Below are positions 1 to 5,355 of a DNA stretch of 13,873 bases, in pieces (position 1 is the first letter of the stretch; every line of letters begins with the position of its first letter). The position numbers and the translations under genes were made by a program. The DNA lies in the NCBI GenBank assembly GCA_937895955.1, contig CALAZI010000044.1, positions 1-13,873 of the forward strand. Direction: 5' to 3'. The notes under the pieces were generated by a model, which saw only the letters and a program-made list of their open reading frames with translations, was not told the origin of the DNA and did not search any database. Source of the DNA: an uncultured Alphaproteobacteria bacterium. GTDB lineage: Bacteria > Pseudomonadota > Alphaproteobacteria > Caulobacterales > Parvularculaceae.

Positions 1-10
1 GTGCAGACTG

Positions 11-37
11 GCTTTGCGCGACGAGTAGCGCCAAAGC
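11..37 (+). other. Imperfect stem-loop downstream of traF
   Basis: GCTTTGCGC (11-19) can pair with GCGCCAAAGC (28-37) if one base is bulged, with an 8-nt loop. A short TTT follows on the plus strand only. It would resemble a weak plus-strand terminator, but no plus-strand gene is visible before it, and the minus-strand traF gene would not get a T tract from it. Role unknown. The remainder of 1-77 shows nothing recognisable. Confidence 0.25.
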
Positions 38-77
38 TTTAATCTTGCACTCCTCCGCCTACCCCCTATCCTAGCCC

Positions 78-596
78 TCATCGAACCGACTCCCTCACAC
101 GGACGGCTCGCGCAATGCCGATCACGTCAGCCGCCGCCGTCGCCCCGAAATACCGCCCATCAAGCGATCTTTCAGGGTCGTTGAGGAGAAAAATCTCACT
201 TGATTGGAGCGTGAAGCACCCGCTCCAGGCGGGCATTTCCCGACCGAAAGAATCGAATATCTGCGCATCGGCGACACGTACATTGTTGATGAATATCGCT
301 TGCGATTCGCGGCAAATTTCGTCGCCGGGAACCGCCGCAATGCGCTTCAGGAGCGGGATGTTTTCCGGCAAATAGCCGCGCTCGGCGATGAATTCTGCGA
401 GGATTTCATCGGGTCGGATGAGCACGAAGTCTCCGACCTCTGGCCGGTTGCTCCGCTCAATCCGGTAGAGCCCGATGGGCGCGCTCGCCGAGGCGTTCCA
501 GACAAAACCGGGCGCAAAATTGACGACGCTGGCGAGCGCCAGCGCTCCAATCGCTGCGCTGGAGACCGCGATGATTTTCGCAGCCCCGCGTCTCAT
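78..596 (-). CDS. traF: TraF-type conjugative transfer signal peptidase (S26 family)
   Basis: 172-residue inner-membrane serine peptidase of the S26C (TraF) group, whose members process pilin or other components of conjugative transfer systems in the periplasm. An N-terminal membrane anchor spans about residues 8-28. The catalytic serine is probably S38 in NASASAPIGLYRI, and the catalytic lysine K84 in LLKRIAAVPGDEI. A C-terminal DGRYFG-like box lies near residues 146-151. C95 and C127 could form the disulfide seen in TraF proteins. Length is normal for the family. The ATG overlaps the stop of the upstream helix-turn-helix gene by 4 bp, so the two are probably translated together. The class is clear from the motifs; the exact substrate is not. 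The pairing with an excisionase-like gene recalls integrative conjugative elements of rhizobia, where a recombination directionality factor and traF are linked (from memory). Confidence 0.9.
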   Translation of the reverse strand: MRRGAAKIIAVSSAAIGALALASVVNFAPGFVWNASASAPIGLYRIERSNRPEVGDFVLIRPDEILAEFIAERGYLPENIPLLKRIAAVPGDEICRESQAIFINNVRVADAQIFDSFGREMPAWSGCFTLQSSEIFLLNDPERSLDGRYFGATAAADVIGIARAVRVRESVR

Positions 597-880
597 GGTT
601 CGGCCTTTTTCGAGGTCGAGGAAAAGCGGCGAAGCGACGACCAGAGATCGAGATCATGGATATGATAGACGATTGAACCGCCATGTTTCCGGTAGGCGGG
701 CCCGCCGCCCTCACCCCTGAAATGCTCCAGCGCGCGGGCGCTGACACGCAGATAGAGGGCGGCCTCGTCGATGCTCAAAAAGGGGCTTTTGTCGGCTCGC
801 GCTTTCGTGCGCGCCTTGACGGATTTCCGCGCGCCATTAGGCTTTGAGCGCTCGCGCTTTCGGATGCTGTTTCGCGCCAT
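593..880 (-). CDS. Helix-turn-helix protein, excisionase / directionality-factor type
   Basis: 95 residues. The N-terminal 30 or so are very basic (MARNSIRKRERSKPNGARK and on), followed by a MerR/AlpA-like winged helix-turn-helix at about residues 33-80: FLSIDEAALYLRVSARALEHFR, then a GGGPAYRKHGGSIVYHIHDLDLW wing and helix. This layout is typical of small excisionases and DNA-bending regulators of mobile elements. The open frame continues upstream to 1048, but the ATG at 880 is preceded by GGAGG at good spacing (GGAGGTCGCGATC then ATG), so I chose it; the longer form would also swallow the repeat array at 912-1029. The stop overlaps the traF start (ATGA). Likely role, by inference: recombination directionality factor for element excision, or a transcription factor for the transfer genes. 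The family is fairly certain, the role less so. Confidence 0.8.
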   Translation of the reverse strand: MARNSIRKRERSKPNGARKSVKARTKARADKSPFLSIDEAALYLRVSARALEHFRGEGGGPAYRKHGGSIVYHIHDLDLWSSLRRFSSTSKKAEP

Positions 881-911
881 TGATCGCGACCTCCAATGCG
901 ACATCGCGGGG

Positions 912-1029
912 ATTCTGGCGCACGAGGGCGTAATTCTGGAAGTCTTCCCTATTCCAATTTCGGGGGGCGCTATTCTTTTTTCGGGGGGTCTTATTCTGCC
1001 CGCGAATATTTTATTCGCCAGTGGAATAA
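912..1029. promoter_or_regulatory. Phased ATTC repeat array, candidate operator region
   Basis: Between the divergent helix-turn-helix and XRE genes, ATTC occurs at 912, 933, 951, 972, 993 and 1013, that is with spacings of 21, 18, 21, 21 and 20 bp, about two helical turns. The last four are YTATTC. Two of these form 19-bp dyads: TTATTC-N7-GAATAT (991-1009) and TTATTC-N7-GAATAA (1011-1029). The two before them keep the same 13-bp pitch but end in GGGGGG instead (962-967 and 983-988). A further dyad GCGAATA/TATTCGC spans 1002-1018. XRE repressors commonly bind dyads near their own promoters, so this is a likely operator cluster controlling both directions. I could not fix -35/-10 boxes with confidence. 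Confidence 0.6.
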
Positions 1030-1128
1030 ACCGGAGAACGTCTCGCAAATTCGCGTAATTGGGGTGCGGACGATCGCCGGTTCGGCTTGCGCTTTTGCGT
1101 CATTCGGCGCAGGATATTGACGAAGTCC

Positions 1129-1133
1129 GGAGG
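1129..1133 (+). promoter_or_regulatory. Shine-Dalgarno GGAGG deciding the XRE start
   Basis: GGAGG lies 10 nt before the GTG at 1144. It supports that GTG over the ATG at 1087, which has no comparable site and would place this motif inside the coding sequence. Confidence 0.55.
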
Positions 1134-1143
1134 TCCATTTTTC

Positions 1144-1500
1144 GTGCGCGAATTCGGTTCGCTTTTGCGGCTGTTAAGAACCCATCTCGGCCTGACGCAG
1201 ACGGAAATGGCCGAGCTTCTGCATATGAGCCAGCCCGTTTATTCGCGCGTTGAAACAGGGCGCCGGCCCTTGTCGATGACCGCGCTTGAACGTATCGCCG
1301 CTTTCGTGGAGGTGTCGGTCGAAGAGCTCGTCTTCGCCTTTTTCCTGCTTGACGACAACCTCAATGAAATCGAACGCCGCGCGAGCGATCCGGTCAACAA
1401 ATTGCTGCTCGCCCTGGCGCAGAAATACCGTGACCGTCTCCCGGCGCGTTTCAAGAACGCCGCCGCGCTCGGCCTTCTATTTGATGAGCCGGGGGCATGA
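1144..1500 (+). CDS. XRE-family helix-turn-helix transcriptional regulator
   Basis: 118 residues from the GTG start; an ATG at 1087 would add 19 residues that do not belong to the domain. The Cro/C1-type helix-turn-helix covers about residues 5-60: EFGSLLRLLRTHLGLTQTEM, then AELLHMSQPVYSRVETGRRP, with the usual Q in LTQ and the SRVETGRRPL helix-3/4 pattern. The C-terminal half (about 65-118) is helical and unclassified, possibly for dimerisation. It is divergent from the excisionase-like/traF pair and sits beside the phased ATTC array, so it probably represses itself and the transfer/excision operon. This is inferred from position; the sequence shows only the DNA-binding fold. The stop overlaps an ATG (ATGA, 1497-1500) that opens a 13-codon mini-ORF before the next gene. 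Confidence 0.85.
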   Translation: MREFGSLLRLLRTHLGLTQTEMAELLHMSQPVYSRVETGRRPLSMTALERIAAFVEVSVEELVFAFFLLDDNLNEIERRASDPVNKLLLALAQKYRDRLPARFKNAAALGLLFDEPGA

Positions 1501-1534
1501 GTCTCGACATAGATGAAGTCGATTGGGTGATCGC

Positions 1535-1777
1535 GTGACAAAGATATTTGAAGGCATTATTGGATGGTCCGCCCTCAATTCCGGCGGCAGCGACCTCATG
1601 AAACTTGATCCCTTTGACGGCGCGTCCTGGAAGCAAAAGCTGTCCGAACCGGCGGCGGATGGAACCGTCACCGTGACCCTGTCCACGGGCAAGACAGTGA
1701 TCGTCAACTCACGCCTGCTGGCGCTTTTGCGGCTGCTCGCCGACGAACTTGCTCGAGAAGAAACGAAGCTCCATTAA
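1535..1777 (+). CDS. Small hypothetical protein downstream of XRE regulator
   Basis: About 80 residues from GTG 1535; TTG 1523 (84 residues) and ATG 1598 (59 residues) are also possible in the same frame and none has a strong ribosome site. I do not recognise a family. It is soluble, with a likely beta segment (TVTVTLSTGKTVIVNSRLLA) followed by an amphipathic helix rich in L, E and R at the C-terminus. It lies just behind the XRE gene on the same strand. GTG 1535 overlaps the stop of a 13-codon mini-ORF (GTGA), suggesting translational coupling along XRE, mini-ORF and this gene. It may be a partner or antagonist of the regulator, but that is only a guess from position. Confidence 0.5.
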   Translation: MTKIFEGIIGWSALNSGGSDLMKLDPFDGASWKQKLSEPAADGTVTVTLSTGKTVIVNSRLLALLRLLADELAREETKLH

Positions 1778-1794
1778 GCGGCGAGTCACCCGCG

Positions 1795-1823
1795 AAAAAG
1801 GCCGGAGCGAGACCGCCCCGGCC
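1795..1823 (-). terminator. Rho-independent terminator, minus strand
   Basis: Read on the minus strand, GGCCGG (1823-1818), a 12-nt loop and CCGGCC (1805-1800) are followed by TTTTT (1799-1795). It faces transcription from the membrane-protein gene at 1985-2482 and lies about 160 bp beyond its stop. On the plus strand the stem lacks a T tract, but it could still separate the convergent plus-strand gene ending at 1777. Confidence 0.7.
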
Positions 1824-1984
1824 GAAGTCGATGTCCGTAAAGAGCGTTGAAGTTCGATCGAGTCGGCGGCCCTTGCAAGGCCGGATTTCGGCAGCAGCGG
1901 CGGACGGAATTCTTCAGAGTAGAGTGCGTCGTTGCGCCGCGAATTGGGTCCCGGCCAGGATCTTCTGCGGGCGGAATTCGTCGG

Positions 1985-2482
1985 CTACCCGACTACGAAT
2001 CGGACGCGCCAATCGGTGATCGGCTCCTTCGATTTCTGTTGCAGGCGAAGGACATGAAGACGGAAGAGCGAGCATCCGATCAGATAAAGAAGGATGACTT
2101 CAAAGAGGCGATTCAGAACGAACATGGTGGCGTAGGATGATAGGCCCACCGCCTGCGTGAAGGTGATGAACGTTATCTCAAAAAGTAGGACGATGTAGAG
2201 CGGCGCCGCGAAGAGTTGGGCCTTCGCCATGCGCCAGAAGTGGTAAGCGAGGATCGTGTCATACATGACGGCGACGAGAAAGTAGCCCGAGACGTTGAGA
2301 TAGAAGAAGGCGAAGAGACCGAACGCCCACCCCATGCCGATGAGGCTGGCCGCTGTCCGGATCGACTTCGAATTGGCGAGATAGGAAAGCCCGACGGCGA
2401 GGAGGACGAAAGTCGCATAATACGCGACCACCAGCAGGTCGCTCGCGACATGGTCCGTGCAACGATTGAGAATGCATCCCAT
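1985..2482 (-). CDS. Small integral membrane protein, unknown function
   Basis: 165 residues, hydrophobic, with four or five predicted membrane helices at about residues 14-36, 43-64, 65-80, 90-112 and 115-138, and a charged C-terminal tail (LRLQQKSKEPITDWRVRF). The N-terminus carries two cysteines (C3, C8). The tail carries no enzymatic signature. No family is recognised. The ATG at 2482 is preceded by a G-rich ribosome-site-like run (GGGGGGACT). It is flanked by the DUF736 terminator upstream and by its own terminator at 1795-1823, so it appears to be an independent transcription unit. Position within a mobile-element backbone suggests an accessory role, for example at the envelope, but nothing in the sequence proves this. 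The long, uninterrupted hydrophobic frame makes it a credible gene. Confidence 0.65.
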   Translation of the reverse strand: MGCILNRCTDHVASDLLVVAYYATFVLLAVGLSYLANSKSIRTAASLIGMGWAFGLFAFFYLNVSGYFLVAVMYDTILAYHFWRMAKAQLFAAPLYIVLLFEITFITFTQAVGLSSYATMFVLNRLFEVILLYLIGCSLFRLHVLRLQQKSKEPITDWRVRFVVG

Positions 2483-2703
2483 AGAGTCCCCCCGGCCTCA
2501 AGCCCCGGTTCCCGGTTTGGATCGTGCAGATTTCGTGCCGATGTCGTGCGGTTAACCAGTGAGGCGATACGCGACCGTCTGGCGCTCCGTCGCGCGATTT
2601 GCGCCGGTTGCGCCGCACTGAGCGTGATGATGCTGCGCGACGCGGCGCGGCGCGCGCGGCAAGTGATCCGGACGGGCTGCAGCAAAGTCTGTTTAAGCAT
2701 GCG

Positions 2704-2729
2704 AAAACGCCCCGCCTTGCGGCGGAGCG
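2704..2729 (-). terminator. Strong Rho-independent terminator of the DUF736 gene
   Basis: On the minus strand CGCTCCGCC (2729-2721), GCAA loop (2720-2717) and GGCGGGGCG (2716-2708) form a 9-bp stem with one G-U pair and a GNRA tetraloop, followed by TTTT. It starts about 15 nt after the DUF736 stop. A second perfect hairpin, CGCTTC/GAAGCG with a 3-nt loop (2728-2742), abuts it. Confidence 0.85.
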
Positions 2730-2743
2730 CTTCGCCGAAGCGA

Positions 2744-3061
2744 TTACTCGCCGTTGCGGCGGCGGTTCGGGCGCGACCAGATGAGGTCGTAGTCGCCGTT
2801 CTCCATCTCGCAGAGATTGGCGAGGATCGGCGCGGCGAGCGAAGGATCGTCGAGCCGGACTGAGAGGTAGGAGCGGTTCTCGTTCGAGGTTTTCTTCCAT
2901 GCGGCGCCGATCTCGGCGCGGCCGCTCAGGAGCCGGAAGTCTGGAGATTTCTCGCTCGTCTTGTCGGCGGGCTTGATCTGGACTTTGGCGTCGAGGGTGA
3001 GCGTCGAGACCGATCCGGTGAAGCCGTCGCCGGTTTTGGTGAAGGTGCCGATGGTAGCCAT
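2744..3061 (-). CDS. DUF736 family protein
   Basis: 105 residues, the normal size for DUF736. The family signature is clear: start MATIGTFTKTGDGFTGSV, then a beta-rich body with PDFRLLSGRAEIGAAWKKTS, YLSVRLDDPSLAAPILANL and the closing DYDLIWSR. The ATG is preceded by GGAG (ACGGAGACGAAC then ATG). DUF736 proteins have no proven biochemical role that I know of; they are abundant on conjugative plasmids and integrative elements of alphaproteobacteria, often near ParB-like, antirestriction and DUF2493 genes. Here it is single, with its own terminator 15 nt downstream and a long, structured upstream region. Family assignment is firm, function unknown. Confidence 0.92.
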   Translation of the reverse strand: MATIGTFTKTGDGFTGSVSTLTLDAKVQIKPADKTSEKSPDFRLLSGRAEIGAAWKKTSNENRSYLSVRLDDPSLAAPILANLCEMENGDYDLIWSRPNRRRNGE

Positions 3062-3150
3062 GTTCGTCTCCGTTCTTTATTCGGGCCGCCCCATGCGGCC
3101 TCGATGGCGATCAATTGGCGAAGGCGACCGCCGACGCAGTCCGACGGGGT

Positions 3151-3174
3151 CCCCATGGCGCAAGCGCCATGGGG
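3151..3174 (-). other. Perfect 10-bp hairpin with CUUG loop upstream of DUF736
   Basis: CCCCATGGCG (3151-3160) and CGCCATGGGG (3165-3174) are exact reverse complements around a 4-nt loop. On the minus strand, which is the DUF736 transcript sense, the loop is CUUG closed by G-C, a known stable tetraloop. No T tract follows, so it is not a simple terminator. It lies 90-113 nt before the DUF736 ATG. Confidence 0.7.
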
Positions 3175-3203
3175 TGGCGAAGACCCGCAGCATCGCGGAG
3201 GAC

Positions 3204-3287
3204 GGCGGCGACGAACTTTTTTGCCTTCCCGCGAGGAATGGCGGGCTCTTCTCCTTGGCCGCCAGGGGAAAAAAGTTCGTCGCCGCC
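3204..3287 (-). repeat. 19-bp perfect inverted repeat enclosing a nested hairpin
   Basis: GGCGGCGACGAACTTTTTT at 3204-3222 is an exact inverse of AAAAAAGTTCGTCGCCGCC at 3269-3287. The 46-bp interior holds a second hairpin, CCCGC (3228-3232) with GCGGG (3241-3245). It could be a structured 5' leader element of the DUF736 transcript, a bidirectional terminator-like device, or the remnant of a small palindromic repeat element. The arms are identical over 19 bp, which makes chance unlikely. Confidence 0.7.
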
Positions 3288-3290
3288 GTT

Positions 3291-3722
3291 GCGTCAGAGG
3301 CGATCGAGGCGGAGCCGGCCTTCGCCCAGATCAAGCCAATCGAGGATGTGATGGTGGTGGAGCCGAGTTTAAGGAACCAAATGGCTCGAAACCGATGGTC
3401 CGTAACTGAATGCGGCGACACACGCGGGTGTCGATCATGCGAGTAAATGGCGACATGGGCCTCAAGAATCGTCGGCCTGGGCAGAAAGAGGCGACGCCGT
3501 CGGCGTGATCAGAATAGGCGCCTGCCGTGGCGGCCCGAAGAGGAAAGCATCGCGACTGCAAACACGGATGTGCCGATCGACGCAGTCAGCCTTCTGCCGC
3601 GCGATTTCCGTGATGACGCCGGATGGTGGCCTCCTCGCGGGGAACCGAAAACTGCTTCGACGCATTGCCGGGCTTAGCTCTCCCGCTTATCGCGCGCGAT
3701 GTCGAGAACGATCCGAAGGCTC
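3291..3722. other. Intergenic stretch without supported gene
   Basis: About 430 bp between the DUF736 upstream structures and the MFS stop codon. Open frames here are short, rich in Arg/Pro/Ser and lack domains or ribosome sites, so I call none. A perfect 12-bp palindrome ATCGCGCGCGAT occurs at 3689-3700, just past the MFS stop, without a T tract. The border between backbone and efflux cargo probably lies somewhere in this stretch, but no terminal repeat marks it. Confidence 0.5.
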
Positions 3723-4907
3723 TTACGCGCGCCCGCGAATGGACAGTATCGCGATGAGGCCCGCGCTCAGCGCGAAGACTGCTCCGGCGATGAATGTCGC
3801 TGTCGGGCCAAGGCGGTCCCAGAGAACGCCGGCGATGACGCTCGCGGCCAGCATGGCGACCCCCGTCGCGAGATTGAAAAGACCGAACGCGGAGCCGCGA
3901 AGGTCGGCCGGCGCGCGATCGGCGATGAGCTTGGCGAACACGCCTTGGGTCAGCGCCATGTGCGCGCCCCAGAGCGCGATGCCGATGAAGACGCCCTGAA
4001 CGCCCGGCGCAAATCCGAGAAAAAGATCTGCGGCGATCAGCGCCAGAAGACCGAGGAGCAAAACCTTTGTGGGCGCGATCCGGTCAGCGAGAACGCCTGC
4101 GGGATAGGCGCCGACGGAATAGACAACATTCATGACCACAAGCACCGCCGGCGCGAAGGCCAAGGGCAATCCGGCCGCGTTCGCCTTCAAGACGAGAAAC
4201 GCCTCGCTGAACCGTGCGAGCGTCATGGCGACCCCGACCGCGACGACGCGCCAGAAGGCGCGATCGAGGCGGCGAAGATCGCGCATCGCGATCGGCGCGC
4301 CCTTTGAACGATCGTCGCGCGCAGCGGATTTCTCCTCGACGCCGACCACAACCAGCGCGACTGCGATCGCAGCGGGGATCGCCGCGACCCAGAACACGGC
4401 GCGGAAATCATTGGCGAACAGGGCCATCAAGCCGATCGCGGCAAGGGGGCCGATGAATGCGCCGACCGTATCCAGAGCCTGGCGCAGTCCATAGGCGCGG
4501 CCGCGGATTTCGGGAGGCGTCACATCGGCGATGAGGGCGTCGCGCGGCGCCCCTCTAAGACCCTTGCCGATGCGGTCGGCGAATCGTGCGCCAAAAACGA
4601 GGGAAGGAGCGGCAGCGAGAGCAAACAAGGGCTTCGAGAGCGCGCCGAGGCCGTAACCGAGGACGATGAGCGGCTTTCGGCGGCCAAACCTGTCTGAGAT
4701 ATATCCGGAAAAGATCTTCGAGATCGACGCTGTCGATTCCGCAACGCCGTCGATGAGGCCGACCAGCGCGACGCTTGCTCCAAGCGATGCCGTCAGGAAC
4801 AACGGCAGCAACGCATGGATCATCTCCGAGGAGACATCCATGAACATGCTGACGAATCCCAAGGCCCAAACAGTCCTCGGCAGCGCATTTGGACGGTGCG
4901 GGCGCAT
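3723..4907 (-). CDS. MFS family transporter
   Basis: 394 residues, 12 probable membrane helices in two halves joined by a charged cytoplasmic loop at about residues 190-215 (VEEKSAARDDRSKGAP). The MFS motif A is present between helices 2 and 3 as GYISDRFGRRKPL (68-80), with a weaker counterpart in the second half (AGVLADRIAPTKVLLLG). The N-terminus, WALGFVSMFMDVSSEMIHALLPLFL, is typical of a prokaryotic MFS branch of unknown substrate. There is no His-rich tail as in NreB-type nickel exporters. It follows the RND pump gene on the same strand after 448 bp, so it may have its own promoter. Export of the same or a related toxic compound is a reasonable inference but unproven. The ATG has only a weak ribosome site (GATGAGACTGA). 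Confidence 0.85.
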   Translation of the reverse strand: MRPHRPNALPRTVWALGFVSMFMDVSSEMIHALLPLFLTASLGASVALVGLIDGVAESTASISKIFSGYISDRFGRRKPLIVLGYGLGALSKPLFALAAAPSLVFGARFADRIGKGLRGAPRDALIADVTPPEIRGRAYGLRQALDTVGAFIGPLAAIGLMALFANDFRAVFWVAAIPAAIAVALVVVGVEEKSAARDDRSKGAPIAMRDLRRLDRAFWRVVAVGVAMTLARFSEAFLVLKANAAGLPLAFAPAVLVVMNVVYSVGAYPAGVLADRIAPTKVLLLGLLALIAADLFLGFAPGVQGVFIGIALWGAHMALTQGVFAKLIADRAPADLRGSAFGLFNLATGVAMLAASVIAGVLWDRLGPTATFIAGAVFALSAGLIAILSIRGRA

Positions 4908-5355
4908 TCAGTCTCATCAGTGACGGTGGGCAATTCTCGCCTTGGCCCCGATCGGGACGATAGGCGATCAGCCGATGTCGGGGGAAGGCCGCGCTGCTCT
5001 GTAGGGCGGCCGTGTGAAGCGAGAATTGCATCCAACAATGATGAGCTGTCGACTGGCCGTGTACCAAGGCGCCCGCGCTATCCGGGCGGGCGCTGCAACG
5101 CCCCGACCGCCTCTGCGGGCACTTCGCGGATTGGGTGGAGCGACGCCCGCTCTCGCAAGAATAAGGGCCGGATCGTGAGGCGTTAGCAGAAGTCGATGTT
5201 CCGAAGAGCGCGTTCAGGATCGGCGCCGTCGCATTCGCGCTCCGCTGCGCTTGCTGGCGGACGGGACGAAGCTGTTCGGCGGGGGCAACTCGATGCGTCT
5301 CCCGCGCGATCACTCCGCATGAAAGGCGCGCGGCAGATCACCAGCATCGAGCCGA
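4908..5355. other. 448-bp gap upstream of the MFS gene, with inverted repeats
   Basis: No credible gene: the long minus-strand frame that crosses it also runs antisense-frame through the MFS gene and has no domain. The segment next to the MFS start is rich in dyads: an 11-bp perfect inverted repeat GCAATTCTCGC (4930-4940) / GCGAGAATTGC (5019-5029), a nested stem GGCCGC (4987-4992) / GCGGCC (5006-5011), and a palindrome CCCGATCGGG (4947-4956). These could make a structured 5' leader or operator for the MFS gene. I could not identify a known riboswitch. Confidence 0.45.
5069..5093. other. GC-rich stem-loop between RND and MFS genes
   Basis: GCGCCCGC (5069-5076) pairs with GCGGGCGC (5086-5093) over a 9-nt loop, about 260 bp beyond the RND stop. 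No T tract follows on either strand, so it is not a canonical terminator; it could still slow transcription or protect the efflux mRNA end. Confidence 0.4.

Noticed and set aside
912..1029. ATTC array as a CRISPR or replication iteron set
   Set aside because: Spacing is about 21 bp with only a 4-6 bp core conserved, so it is too short for CRISPR; no replication initiator gene is adjacent, although iterons cannot be fully excluded.
593..1048. Extended 151-residue form of the helix-turn-helix gene
   Set aside because: The ATG at 880 has a clear GGAGG site, and the extra 56 codons would run through the phased ATTC array.
3077..3421. Minus-strand frame of 114 codons upstream of DUF736
   Set aside because: It is made of the inverted-repeat structures themselves, has Arg/Ser/Pro-rich composition and no good ribosome site; better explained as a non-coding structured region.
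3291..3722. Transposon or integron border next to the efflux cargo
   Set aside because: No terminal inverted repeats, target duplication or transposase remnant could be found by eye here or in 13098-13364.
4555..5313. Minus-strand frame of 252 codons crossing the MFS start
   Set aside because: Overlaps the MFS gene in another frame over half its length; low-complexity Arg/Ser/Ala composition and no domain.
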